From Solanum dulcamara (taxonomy: Eukaryota; Streptophyta; Magnoliopsida; Solanales; Solanaceae), in the NCBI RefSeq assembly GCF_947179165.1, contig NC_077248.1, forward strand, positions 9,359,256 to 9,423,255: a stretch of 64,000 nt of DNA, written 5' to 3'. Shown in pieces: positions 12,001-23,359 of the stretch. A program made the position numbers and the translations under genes. The notes beneath the pieces are model-generated. The model searched no databases. It worked only from the letters and a program-made list of their open reading frames with translations, and was not told the origin of the DNA. Within the stretch, counting starts at the first letter, position 1, and each line of letters starts with the position of its first letter.

Positions 12001-12617
12001 GGTTTGACTTTTTTTAGTTAAAACCAAATCAACCCTATAATGGTCGGGTTTTTTTTCCAAACACCAAACCAAGTCAAACCAAATCACTAGTCAGTTTTTT
12101 TTCCGATTTAGTTCGATTTGTCGGTTTGATGCGATTTATCGGTTTGTCCTGTACAGCCCTAGTTATCACCAAGCAAATCAAGATCAAGAGAGTGAATAAC
12201 GAATGATTCTCTAAACTCAAAAAGTGATTGACTCAAACTTGAATCGAGTATTTTACAATGCACCTAAATCAGTCGAATTATCAACCGCTTGTGGTTTTTT
12301 CGGTCGGTAATGACCATGCATTTAGTAGTGAGAGTTCGTAAGGTTGATTTTTTTAATACGTTTAAAAAATTATATTTTTTTATTCTAATATGTTTAAACT
12401 CACAAAATTAGATGTCATTAATTAAAAATTACAAAATTCAAAAATCTATATCAAATTAAATTAAGATAAACAAATTAAAATGGAGAAAACACGTTACAGT
12501 GAAACCTGTAATAACAACAGTGAGAGATCTAGCATCAATGCCACCAGTAACCTCCTCAGCAGTGGAAGCTGATCCAAATCCACTTGCTCCTCTCGTCCCT
12601 GTTATCATTCTCAACAT
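9062..12617 (-). CDS. Short-chain dehydrogenase/reductase, TIC32-like, 8 exons
   Basis: The gene encodes an NAD(P)-dependent oxidoreductase of the classical SDR fold, similar to plant 'short-chain dehydrogenase TIC 32-like' and retinol-dehydrogenase-like proteins. Exons on the plus axis in transcription order are 12506-12617, 10398-10629, 10202-10281, 9955-10108, 9803-9881, 9583-9667, 9454-9500 and 9062-9244. All junctions are GT-AG, phases match, and the sum is 972 bp (323 aa). Visible motifs are the cofactor motif TGGASGIG (37-44), NNAG (116-119), the catalytic Ser in NLSSVAH (171/172), and Y200 and K204 in YGQSK. VNSVHPG follows, and the C-terminal region reads [16 protein letters not shown]. 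The ATG at 12615-12617 was chosen because [15 protein letters not shown] matches the family N-terminus. A second in-frame ATG 24 bases upstream is possible. The true substrate is unknown. Intron 1 (1.9 kb) contains a hAT MITE. Confidence 0.9.
9340..9440. repeat. Small GGATCCTCC inverted-repeat remnant in an intron
   Basis: AGGATCCTCCAAAA and TTTGGAGGATCC face each other in the intron between the last two exons of the dehydrogenase. The same sequence recurs partly as TTTTTGGAGGG. It looks like a fragment of a dispersed repeat. No TSD was found. Confidence 0.35.
10978..11095. repeat. Dispersed repeat fragment (GTCCCACACCGAC type) in intron 1
   Basis: The text GTCCCACACCGACTGGGGAC, then TTTGGTCTCCTCATATAAAC and CTTGGACAATGCTAAC, is a degenerate copy of a sequence I know to be common in plant retroelement LTRs. 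No ends or TSD could be placed. Confidence 0.3.
11535..12161. mobile_element. hAT-type MITE in intron 1 of the dehydrogenase
   Basis: The element starts TAGGGGTGTACA and ends TGTACAGCCCTA (11 of 12 terminal bases pair). It is flanked by the perfect 8-bp duplication GTTATCAC at 11527-11534 and 12162-12169. The 8-bp TSD and TAGGG(G/C)TG ends are typical of hAT elements. The 627-bp interior is AT-rich with subterminal CGGTTTG/CAAACC-type repeats and has no transposase, so it is non-autonomous. It lies 344 bases from exon 1 and clear of the splice sites. Confidence 0.92.
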
Positions 12618-13119
12618 CTTTTTTCCTTCCTTAATTCTCAAAAATATGTTTATTTTTTTTCCTTTTTCTTTCTATAAGAGAAGTATTTGTGTCTTTGTGA
12701 TGTGAAGTGATCAAAAAGCACAACCTATATACATATAAAAGGAAAAATGTTGGGAAAGAAAATATAATTAATTAAAGATAAGTCATAGAGGTGGCAAAAT
12801 GGATATTGAGGTGGCAGTAGGTTATGTTGAGATAGAGAAAGAATACAAAAAATGGGAAAGTAAGATATTGGGAGATTGTTGGTAGTGAATTTGTTAGACA
12901 AAACGACATATACACGCATTCAATGTTCCATTCGATTAACTCCCCTCTAATTTACCCTTTACTAACTTTTCAACTGTATTTCCATATTTAGGTTTCAACA
13001 AAAAGAGCAATTCCTCATGGAATCAAAATTTTCGAAATCTCAGTAGGCGTTTGGTCATGAGATGAATTAGTAGTTTAGTTGGTTAATAATCACAATTTTT
13101 ATCTGGTTAGGCTTTGATT

Positions 13120-13219
13120 ACAACAACAACAACAACAAATCCAGTATAATCCCATAATGTGGGGTCTGGGGAGGGTAGAGTGTACGCAGACCTAACCCCC
13201 ACCTTGAAAGGTAGGGCGG
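13120..13219 (-). mobile_element. 5'-truncated SINE with GTT-type tail
   Basis: The 100-bp insert begins with (ACA)n and continues TCCAGTATAATCCCATAATG, then GGGGAGGGTAGAGTGTACGC. It is flanked by the 17-bp duplication CTGGTTAGGCTTTGATT at 13103-13119 and 13220-13236. On the minus strand this is a SINE 3' part ending in (GTT)n. It lacks the tRNA-derived head. Confidence 0.85.
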
Positions 13220-13426
13220 CTGGTTAGGCTTTGATTCCTTACCTTATTTTCCCTCATTTTTTTTCTTTCCTTACGACATTCCAAAAAAACAATCACATCG
13301 TCAATGAATATTAGGTAACCTCGACAAAAAAATGCTATTATATCAATATTATCGAAGTAAAAGTATGTAGGCAGATTCATAATTTATATTAATTGGTTCA
13401 ATTTTTAAGATTCTTCGTATTGAATC

Positions 13427-13430
<4 letters not shown>

Positions 13431-13478
<48 letters not shown>
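13431..13478. repeat. (AT)24 microsatellite
   Basis: This is an uninterrupted run of 24 AT units, likely length-polymorphic. Confidence 0.95.
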
Positions 13479-13480
<2 letters not shown>

Positions 13481-14643
13481 TCTTGTATCGAATGTTATGG
13501 CTTCAGATATATTTCAAGTCATAAAGTTACACTTGCCCCTATATGTTAGAGGTCGGATCGACTGGATTGATTTTGTGTATTTATTTAATTATCGGTTAGT
13601 AAACGCGTTAAATTAATAATCAAACTATTTTTGAAAAGCCTTAACAGTTCAATTTTTTTATTAAACCGATAAAAAAAAATGTTCCTCTTTGTGCATAAAA
13701 GTATCCAAGAATTACAAGCAGAAGCAACTTCAAATAAAATATTGATAAAACAAATTTGTTTTCTCTCTAGTTAAATAGCAAATTTGGATGCAGTAACACG
13801 GCAACAATTTCTCAAAAAGAAAAACAAGGTTAACTCACACTGATGGGTAAAACTCTACGAAAGAAAATATGATTTGTATTTGAAATCTAAATTCATTGTG
13901 ATATAGTTGGAATAAAAAGATAATTTAGTATAATTTAATTCGATTATCCGTTTAATCATTAACTAAAACCATAAAATCGGAACCAAACCAATAGCCCAAC
14001 AAAAATAATTACAAAATCACTTAAACGCTGTTGATTCAATAACTCATACCAATAAATAAATTATAACAATTTTTTTTTCCAATTCATTTATAGTTAAACG
14101 GATATTTACACACTCCTACTTTATACATACATTTAGGTTTCGACTATTGAACCTTACCCTCTCTTACGGTGGAATTAAGGTGCTCATAATTAATTGAAGC
14201 AGCCTTTAGAGCATTTAATTACATCTAAATAATGGAGCTTATTAATTGTACATATCTACTTTGAGCAACAAAAATAAACATTATACGTATGTTACAACGT
14301 ACGTTTAAATTCTGAATTTATCGTTGGAGGCTAAATCAAATCGAATCATAATCGATATTTTTTCAATATCAAGTTAAATCAAAGTACTGAACCATGCATT
14401 TGTTGGTTTTGCAAAAGTCTTGGTAATATACGTACTCCATTTTACACATTTCATTTTTAAAATGGCATACTTTGCTCAGATATAAAGTAACATATATATT
14501 AATTCATGATTAAGAGGAATATACAAGCTGTATTTGAGTACTACAACACAATACTTATTAATTAAATTTTTTATAAAAGTGTTTGATGTAATAATGGTGC
14601 AATAAGTCCTTTGGTGCTGGAACTGCAAATATTGGTTGGATAC

Positions 14644-16391
14644 TGTAACGACCTGTTCCCGTCATTAGGGATAGGTCAATGGAAAAAGATTTCGGGCCAG
14701 AAAATTTTGGGTAGTAACTTCAAAAAATTTGAGCCTAGGCCAGACTTGGACGAATTCTGAGTCAAGTGAAGTCTAGGGTGATCACGTGAATGATGGGAGG
14801 TCAAATCTATAATTTGATTGGACAGGCTGATAGCCAAGACGATATGGAGAATTTACGGCTTCGCGGAATCGAATTTGGCATGAAGGATATAATTTTAATG
14901 CATTTGGGGAAGGGGTGTATTGAGAAATGGGGGCTTGGAGCACTAACTCCGAACTAACTGTTTTCGCATATCCCACTAGAGCGGGAACTGTCACGCCAGA
15001 GTGGGACAGTCGCGACTTAAGTCATGAAAAAGACCAAAAATGGTCTTTTCTACAACAATCAGTTTCTAAAACCCCAAGAGGCGATCTAAGGCGATTTTCA
15101 TTGATTTTCCACGGATTTCCACGCTTAAGGTAAGGTTTTTACTCCCTAGATTCATACTTTGATTCCTAGAAACTAGAAGTATGGGTGATAATCATTGGGG
15201 AGGGCTTGAACTGAAAATCTATGGTGGAAAATAGTCTTAGGGTAAGGTTAGGATCATGGGTTTGGCCTAGGGAGTGAAATTGTGTTATATTTCCTGATAG
15301 TTAGGCCATTATATTGATCATTGATATGTATTTAATGTTTTCTAGACCAAGAACGAAAAGAACGAACCCGGAAAGGGAAGGCTCTTGCATTGTAAGGTTG
15401 TGAAAGCTTGAAATTGAGGTAGGTGATGGTCTAGTTTTCCGTATGTGTTTCATATACTTGTTAAATTGCTTTGTGATATGCATTTGTGTATATGAATAGA
15501 GAAACATGCTAGATTATGTGTGAAATGATCACTTGCTAGCCTGTTATTGTGATGAACCTGTTCTTGGTGGTATAAATGTTGTAAACATTGAATGTTCTTG
15601 TGATTGTGATATCTTAGGATCGGGTGTCACATTTTGACATTTAATTTGGATCGGGTGACACGTTCCGACACGTATTCGGATCGGGTGTTACGTTCTGACA
15701 CATACTTGAATCGGGTGTCACGTTCTGGCACAAAGTTGATTGTTTGTAGGTCCCGTGAGAGGACCCTTGTGTGAAGTTATAACATGTGGAAGACATTGAG
15801 TTGTGATATTGAGATGTTGTTTACTTATTCTGTATATGTATATGTCTATTGTGTTGAATTTACTTGTATATGATCCGCTTACTGGCTAACCGCGTGATCC
15901 TACCAGTACGCTGTTATTTTTGTGTACTGATACTACTCTTGCTCTGCCTTTTTGTTGAGTACAGGGCATATTCAGCCGACTGCGGAGAGACCTCGGTTAG
16001 AAGATTAAGTTTGTTCGAGTTCAAGGGTGAGCTATTTGTTTCACGCTGTCATGGACTCTTCCATGTTCTAGTTCCCCTTTTTCAGGACTAAGACTTTAGA
16101 CACTGTTTTATTATTATGTTTTCTTGTGGAAGTGTTTTCCTTTCCTTTTCAGACATTGTTAGAGTTTTGGTACAGACGACTTTCAGTTTTCTAGGTTGTT
16201 TCCGCAATTCTTGACATTTGATCTTTTTTTTGCTGAGTTTATGAGGACTCAGTCATTATTCTAGTTTATATCTTGCTTCCGCATATCTAAGCTTGTGTAC
16301 ATATTTCAATTTTTATTGTTGGGCTGTTAGAATAGTTTTTCCACCAGAGAATTAGAGTGGGTGTCAGTAATGACGGGTTGGGATCGTGACA
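14644..16391 (+). mobile_element. Solo-LTR-like element (TGTAACGACC...GATCGTGACA)
   Basis: The element starts TGTAACGACCTGTTCCCGTC and ends GACGGGTTGGGATCGTGACA. The ends are imperfect inverted repeats about 24 bp long with TG...CA termini. The flanks are GATAC (left) and GACAC (right), a 5-bp TSD with one mismatch. There is no internal coding region, so I read it as a solo LTR or a non-autonomous element, about 1.75 kb. The ends recall Tekay/Del-like Ty3 LTRs, but that is from memory. A minisatellite occupies 15618-15735. The element at 45642-47888 belongs to the same group. Confidence 0.7.
15618..15735 (+). repeat. Minisatellite inside the solo-LTR-like element
   Basis: About four copies of a 34-38 bp unit are present, each with (G)ATCGGGTG(T)(C/T)ACGTTC(T/C)GACAC and a variable spacer. 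Copies diverge by several bases. Confidence 0.8.
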
Positions 16392-18060
16392 GACACCCAA
16401 AAGTAGAAAGGTCTAGCACATATACTACTTGAAGTCATAACGGACACGAAAAAAAGTTTATGTTACACATCGAGTATAAGAAAATTTCACATTATATTAG
16501 GAGAATGCATAACTATCCCCTCAACTATACATGAAATTCTAATGACACACCTTACTTATACATGGACTTATTATCCTCCTAAATTATTTTAAAGTGTAAT
16601 AAACACACAGAGAGTAGAAAGTGTGTTCACTCTCTTAGAGGAAAGTGAAATACGAAAAAAGGTATTAAAATCTAATTAATATGGACACGTGTTCATTTTT
16701 TTAATTAATTGGTACACATAATTAATTAACGTTAGAACTTATGTTGATATCTTTTTAATTAATTTTCTTTCTTTGTTTATAAAATAGACTTAAATTTTAT
16801 CATTTTTAGAAACACAATTAATTTTTTCACAACATACTTAAATTGACGAATAATTTTTTCGGTGTTTTTCATTTTTTACTCAAATACTTAACTTGAAATT
16901 CACTAATGAAGAATTATTTTTTTTGCATATTAAGAATTTAATTTAGACAATATAGAAAGAGCATAATTTAAATTAGAGTCTTTTAAAAAAAAACATAATT
17001 TAATTGCCCTCCCCTCCTCAATTATTCACGTCATACCCCTATTATAACTTTCCACCCCCACCCCCCCCTACACACTACCCTCAGCCCCAAGCCTAACCCA
17101 CTTCAGTTTCTTCAATTCTCCATCAATAACACCTCGCCGCCTTCTTTTGTCCTTTTCACTTCAATCGGTCTTTCTCAACACAAATTCAATTAGAAAAAAT
17201 TATTATTATTTTTTTTCTTGGATTAGAGTTACAATTTTAGGTAGTTTCTTCATTGGAGATTTTGGACCATATTTAATTTATGAGACACAGGCGTAGACAA
17301 GATTATTTTTTGCTTGTTTTGTTATGTATGTGTTTTTCCCCTCTCCTGCAACTTACAAGGCTACAAGAAGTTGTTTCTTTTTCTTTTTTCTCATAGTTTT
17401 GATAAGAGGTGTTCCCTTGATTAAAAATTGATTTAAATTAAGAGTTTCATCAAATTAATTAAATAAATTAATTTTTATTTTGTTTTGATTTAGATTTAAA
17501 TATTAGAAAATCAATAATATTTGATATGATTTAATTAAAAACAAATCAAAGAAAAAATCGAACAATATATTAATTTTATAATTAAGATATATATATATAT
17601 AATATTAACTTTTTATAAATAATTTTAAATACTTTGTATGCTTTTTCATGAAATATTATTTATCTCTGATAAACTTTGTACTTTAAACTCATTTCTAAAA
17701 GGAAAAACATGAATCCAAACTCTTCAACAAAAAAAGAAACTATGAGATTACCTATATTTTTATTTTGTATTTCTTATCAATTTTATTCATTGATTAAAGC
17801 TTATAGATTTTAAGAAATTTATTCCATAATTTAAAAAATTATAGTCACCACAAATCACAATAAGAGGTTAGTAGTGGATACAATGCAAGAAACTTTGAAT
17901 TAGACGTAAAAAACATTTTTCATCTATTCTGATTTAGATAGGCATTTCACCCTCACCTCAGGATGAGAGAACTTTTTTGAACCCTAACTCATTTCAACAA
18001 ATTATATAAATAGCTTTTGATTAACTTGGAAGTGTAAAAGAGAAATTCAATCTTAACTAT
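16392..18060. other. AT-rich intergenic region
   Basis: No coding frame was found. There is repeat-like text near 16490-16640 (ACTATCCCCTCAACTATAC) and a pyrimidine-rich stretch near 17005-17200 that resembles a leader but connects to no reading frame. Confidence 0.45.
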
Positions 18061-18070
18061 ATATAAGGTA

Positions 18071-18102
<32 letters not shown>

Positions 18103-18187
18103 TAAAAATAAAAATAAAAATAAAAATAATAATAATAATAATAACTTATCTAACTTCCAACTTCGAGTGTCCAATATGATGATGATG

Positions 18188-18274
<87 letters not shown>

Positions 18275-18317
18275 TAACTTATCTAACTTCCAACTTCGAG
18301 TGTCCAACATGCAACAG
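18061..18317. repeat. Long (TAA)n microsatellites joined by a duplicated 37-bp motif
   Basis: TAA repeats fill about 18073-18143 (with an AAATAA block) and 18188-18272. Each run is followed by the same text AACTTATCTAACTTCCAACT then TCGAGTGTCCAA(T/C)ATG, at about 18143-18180 and 18277-18312. The unit is therefore microsatellite plus motif, duplicated in tandem. Confidence 0.9.
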
Positions 18318-18495
18318 AGCACCAAAAAAATATTTTTTTTCTTGTTTTGCTATATATGCATGTACTTTTTCAGACGTTCCCCGTTTGAATAAATATGTTG
18401 GAAAAGACAAGCACTAAAAAAATGTTGCCTTCATGTTATTTTGTTTGTTGTCTTTCTCTAGATGCTCTTCGCGCATGATAGTTAATGTGTGCTAT

Positions 18496-19390
18496 GATGA
18501 GGAAAAGAGGCAGAGGGAGAGGACCAGAATGTGGCCAAAAAATATCATTACTGACAATAGGAAGTTATGTGGGAGCTCGAGTGGTAGGAGAGGCGGTAGA
18601 AACACATGCACAACCTAACCCCCATTAATCAGTGAGGTGGAAAATAGAGACATAGAAACTTCAGCAAGGTCTGAGGTGGTTCGGAGGTTAAGTCTGAATG
18701 AGACTCTACCAACAACGGTAGATCTATGAGGGACCCCAAATCCAACTTATTTACCTTACGTCAAGGAAGCTGAAATTAATGAAACAGTGTCAACAATTAA
18801 TATTGTCACTAAAACTAAATCAGCTACTATTGTTGTCACGGAGGGAGATACTGGAGCCATAAGGCAAAATAAGATAAAGGAGAAGATTATTGAAGGTGAG
18901 CACAAGGAACCTTGGACTAACGTGTTCGGAAACAACCGAGCAGCTAATAAAAATATGAACTTAGTCTACTTTCCTCCATAAATTATTGATGCATAAACCA
19001 TGGTCCAACTAGAGAAGTAAGATGTTCAATCTGAAGAGGAGAAATGGAAGTGCGCCTTTATTGCTTATGTCATTGGGGAATGTCCTCGGTATAACAACAT
19101 GAATAGGTATATTACTTTGAATTGGACAGCTATGACTAAACTTGATGCGTACCTTCGTGAAGAAGGGTACTACATAATAAAGTTCCAATCAATCAGTGAT
19201 ATGAAGGAGATACTATTTACTGGTCTTTACATCTTTAACTACGATCTATTATATTGAAATAATGGTTCCCTGATAGGACGTACAACCAAGATATATGTGC
19301 GCATGGAACACTCTTATGGTATAGCAGATGGACAACTCAAGATGTAAAGTGCACATGGCATGAACGACCCACTTATAAAGTTGTTACTCT
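18496..19390 (+). pseudogene. L1-type LINE ORF1 remnant with DUF4283-like domain
   Basis: The reading frame begins MMRKRGRGRGPE, a basic start like plant LINE ORF1. It continues with frameshifts through WTNVFGNN, WKCAFIAYVIGECPRYNNM, ITLNWTAMTKLDAYLREEG, YYIIKFQSISDMKEILFTG and GRTTKIYVRMEHSYGIADGQ. This matches the layout of the DUF4283 nucleic-acid-binding domain found in L1-type ORF1 proteins. Stops and frameshifts occur near 18620, 18728, 18981, 18993, 19018 and 19256. The homology fades after about 19390, and no endonuclease or reverse transcriptase follows. It is a dead fragment. Confidence 0.75.
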
Positions 19391-20389
19391 TATCATAATT
19401 AAATTTCTCTATGGTCGCCCAGGATTACAAGAAGATCTGTCCATCAAAATAATAGCGTGCAATTTTTGTGTGTAGAAAATAATAACTATTCTTATATATT
19501 CAATTAGCAAATGTAATTTTTTTTGCCGATTGGCCAAATATATAACTTACTCTATTACTTTTTCTTGACAATCATGATCCAAAGAAAAACAAAAGCAAAG
19601 GCTTTTCTTAGAATGTCTCAAACATACATAACAACAAAAAATGTATTTAACTCGTTGAAACACAATTTTTCAATAATGACATAAAATTATTTGCATAAAG
19701 CTGAAAGTTCTTGAGGAATTAATTAATTATTAACAATAAGAGTGTATATCATTGTCCTATATATCTTTGGTTTTCAAAAGCAGCTTTAACAATTAGAATA
19801 ACTTCAACTAATTCATTTGCTGGCTATATGCATCACATGGGTACAATTTTTACTGGTCTTGACATATAGGTACAACTCAAAGCACAGTCACATTATAATT
19901 TCTATGGTTATTTTGGCTACACATTCTTGCCTAAGCGAAACAATTTAATCTTAGAAACACCAATTAAAGTGAGAATACATATTATTTAAATATGGTTAAG
20001 TAATGAATTAATGAAGTATATACAATACACATGTTCTGCATTCATTTCTTCGGTGTAAATTAAACACTAGCTAGGTAAATATTCGTTCAATTATATATAT
20101 TTGACGTAAGCTATCTACATCACACATCTCTAAATGCGGTACTTAATTTCTTAAACTCTGTTAATGCAGAATGTTTTGTGCATTGGAGCTATCTTGTTTG
20201 ATACAACAACAAGGAGCTATTCATGTTTTGTTTTTTTCCTAGTTGAGTAGCTATATTGTTCATTGTTTAGTTTGTAATGGTTTAGTTCCGCGCTATTATG
20301 ATCATTATTATTCAGTTAGCTAGGAAGAATTTTTCTTACGTAAAAACACCCATATAAACACGTTTTTATTGCATTATTTGTAATATTTA
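19391..20389. other. Intergenic, nothing recognised
   Basis: AT-rich DNA without coding frames, RNA genes or defined repeat ends. Confidence 0.45.
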
Positions 20390-22794
20390 GGGTCTGTTTG
20401 GAAAGCCACCTGGTAATTGAATTTGGTGTAATTACTAGAGTAGTAATTACCAGGCTAATCATTACACAATCTAATAATTACTCTGATTTGTTTGTTTGTC
20501 ACAATGTACAAGTGTGCTATTCGGTTGCACAATTGTAATTACAAGATTATATTAGATTTTAAAAACAAAAGTTAATTATCTAAAATTAAAAATTTATATT
20601 AGACAAATAAGAGTATTTATAAATAATATTAAATTAAATATTTAAGATATATATTGTCTTTTGAAAATATATTTATTAGTAAACATAAATTCTTAACTAA
20701 TATTATAAAAAAATCAATTTATATTTTTCAAATTAATATATTTTAATTAAATTAATCATAAAAATTAAAAGTACAAGATTTATACGAACATCATGAAATG
20801 TATATTTGATAAAAATATTAAATATTATAAATATAATATCATAGTAAAGTTATTAAAATAATTAACAAAAAGATAATCTATCAAATTTAATTAAAAAATA
20901 AATGGCTTATAATATGAAATATCAAGTCAATACTACTAAAAGAACTGAAACTAAAAATATAACATAAGTTCTCAATTCAAAATAAAAATTTAACATAATA
21001 CTCTTATGTCAAATTTCAACATAACGTACATAAATATGATTTAAAAGGAAAAAACGTATGTTTATAACTTTATTCAGAAATGAATTCAACAATAAAATAA
21101 ATAAATAAAAAATATAATATGAAAAATTGCATGGAATCACATGAAGTAAACGTTGAGAATGAGAAGGAAATGGAAAATAAATATTATAAAATAAAATATA
21201 TTTTTAAAAAAATATTAGAATAATAAAAATAAAAAGAATTTAAAATAATAAAAATAAAAATAAATTAAAATGAAAAAAATAAAATTGAAATAAAAGAAAG
21301 AAATTCAAAGTAATCAGCTTGTAATTACACCATGTTGATGGACAATGAAATGAGATGATTTAATACAAGTTTTAAATGTTTATTTTAAAACTAATGTCTA
21401 CTTTTCATATGTGTAGGGCGACAAATTCAAGTGTTGAACATGATTAGTGAAAAATGCAACAAAGTTGTTTAAAGAGAGAAAAAAAAGGGACAAAGAAATA
21501 ACATTTGACAAGTTTTTGGCTTCGCGCACCGGTCGCATGCTCAAGTGTCCAGTGGCGCGCCCGCGCAGAACGAAAACCCACCCTATTGGTCCTCCGCACG
21601 TCGATCGCACGCCTAGGCACCCAGTGGCGCGCCCGCTCGGCGTGGAAGCGTGGAAACACTTTTAAAAAGGATATTATTGAAATTTTACGGGAAACCCTAT
21701 GTTATATGATGTTGGAACTTGCCCAGAGTCCGGGGGATTGAAGAAAGAGTGAAAAAAAAGAGGCTAGGTTACGAGGAGAGGAGAAGAAACATGTGGTACA
21801 GGACTCGAATTCAAAAAGGGAGTTGGAATTTTGAGTTTGTTTGCCATGTCTTCTTGTTTATCTTTGTTCTTAGTTAATTTATTCTCTCCCATGGAGTAGT
21901 TTCTTAGAGGGTATTTTGACAAACATTGTGTATTGATGAATATGTTGGGATTTTGATTGCCGTTCTTATGCTTGAACTTGTTATGGGAGTTGAATTGAAT
22001 TGTAACCTTATTTATTAATTTATTTATTTAAAGGAAGAACATCTTAGTTAATGTTGTTGCATATTTTTGTGGATTGAATCAATATATATATCTTAAGTAA
22101 TCGAAAGAGCTTGTTGATGGTTATTGATTGAATCTCAGGAAAAATAGTCGAAAAACGTTACTTCCTTAAGAATAATCCATAACATGGTCCTGCTTACTTA
22201 GATCACTAGGTTATAATTAATTTATTCTTTAACTTGAGATTTATTCGGAAGGAAAATCTGAATCTTGATGATATTCTAATCAACTATCGAATTCGAGAGA
22301 ATCAATAGAACTTTAGAGGTGATAAATAAACCTGGTCAATTCTCAACTATCGCTATGCACTTGTTTCGTCTTATACCCTATCTTTTATTATTGATATTAA
22401 ACCTTGTAATTATTAATTGTTTTTAAATCATTAATTAATCTACAAACGTGGTTCATAACCACAACAAACTCTCTTCTTTTGTTCACTTGAATAATAGTTA
22501 GCAAGATTTGATTGAATTATTATTTGTATCAATTCACGTGGAGATGATCTTTATATTATAATATCTTTGACTAGCGAAACGCTAAACTTATATTGTGTTT
22601 GTGCTCGTCACATGTAATTACTAGCAATTCATAACCCCCTCCCCCCGGTGAATTGGAGAGTGTAATTAAACCGTGCCCATTACACCCAATTACATGCTGA
22701 CCAAGTAATTACCTGACCAACCAAACAGGTCAGATAATGTAATTACACCAATTACACCAAATTCAATTACCAAGGTGACTTTCCAAATAGACCC
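20390..22794. mobile_element. PIF/Harbinger-like non-autonomous element with nested LTR
   Basis: The left end GGGTCTGTTTGGAAAGCCAC and the reverse complement of the right end GGGTCTATTTGGAAAGTCAC match over about 45 bp, continuing through TGGTAATTGAATTTGGTGTA. TTA flanks both sides (20387-20389 and 22795-22797), as expected for the 3-bp TSD of PIF/Harbinger elements. Without the nested LTR (21336-22610 plus its TSD) the element would be about 1.1 kb. No transposase is visible. Confidence 0.85.
21336..22610. mobile_element. Solo LTR nested in the PIF/Harbinger-like element
   Basis: The 1275-bp insert starts TGATGGACAATG and ends GTGCTCGTCA. It is flanked by the perfect 5-bp duplication CATGT (21331-21335 and 22611-22615). 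TG...CA ends, a 5-bp TSD and no coding content fit a solo LTR. A GC-rich stretch at 21530-21640 holds two copies of CAGTGGCGCGCCCGC. The short frames there are not considered genes. Confidence 0.75.
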
Positions 22795-22949
22795 TTAGTA
22801 ATTTGTTCATGATTTATTATTGTATGATCATGTGCTTTAATCATCAACTGATCATGGTTAATATCTTATTATAGTACTCTACTGTAATTTTTTTTTTTTA
22901 AAATTTGGTATAATCATATAGTATTAATTCAAATTTGTGTTGCTATTTA

Positions 22950-22986
22950 TACAACAACAACAACAACCCAGTGGAATCCCACATAA
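22950..22986 (-). mobile_element. 37-bp SINE tail insertion with 19-bp TSD
   Basis: The insert is ACAACAACAACAACAACCCA followed by GTGGAATCCCACATAA, the extreme 3' end of the GTT-tailed SINE family seen at 13120. Perfect 19-bp duplications AAATTTGTGTTGCTATTTA lie at 22931-22949 and 22987-23005. Confidence 0.88.
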
Positions 22987-23320
22987 AAATTTGTGTTGCT
23001 ATTTAGGTTCCTTTAATTGAGGAGTATTTCCTACTAGAATTTCCCCATTTACTGAGGTCAAAGTAGGTGTATATACATTTCCACTACAAGACGTATACAT
23101 CGTCTGCCACACAATTTTAAAACAATATTTGAAGTTACTATTTTCATTATAAGAGAGGTTCTAATCCTATGAATTACGTTTAAGTATATTTCAATATCAA
23201 TCTCTATTAAAATTATTTCGAGTAAAAAAAACTCCATCCAAAGAAAACAAAAATGTAAATAAAAATACCTATTTCTGATTACGGTTCCAAAGTATTAGAA
23301 ATACATAAAGTATATAATAT

Positions 23321-23359
23321 GGCGTCGCCCGGATTCGAACACAACTACACCACGACACC
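23321..23359 (-). pseudogene. tRNA-Val-like relic lacking the anticodon arm
   Basis: On the minus strand the text starts GGTGTCGTGGTGTAGTTG (acceptor strand plus start of the D-arm) and ends GTTCGAATCCGGGCGACGCC, followed by the discriminator A. The two acceptor strands GGTGTCG and CGACGCC pair along all 7 positions with one G-T wobble. The box A and box B regions resemble plant tRNA-Val(AAC). Only 39 of about 74 bases remain. The rest of the D-arm, the anticodon arm, the variable loop and part of the T-stem are gone, so it cannot make a working tRNA. Confidence 0.7.

Larger units (their letters stand above)
12618..14643. other. Intergenic region upstream of the dehydrogenase
   Basis: It contains the short SINE at 13120-13219, the (AT)24 microsatellite at 13431-13478 and scattered repeat-like text near 13550-13680 and 14300-14400 (CGGTT/AACCG motifs). 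No gene was found. The dehydrogenase promoter should lie in 12618-12900, but no clear TATA box was assigned. Confidence 0.5.

Noticed and set aside
12499..12705. 68-aa plus-strand frame
   Set aside because: It is antisense to dehydrogenase exon 1.
21447..21741. Overlapping frames on both strands in a GC-rich patch
   Set aside because: They fall inside the solo LTR and are caused by its CAGTGGCGCGCCCGC repeats. There are no protein features.
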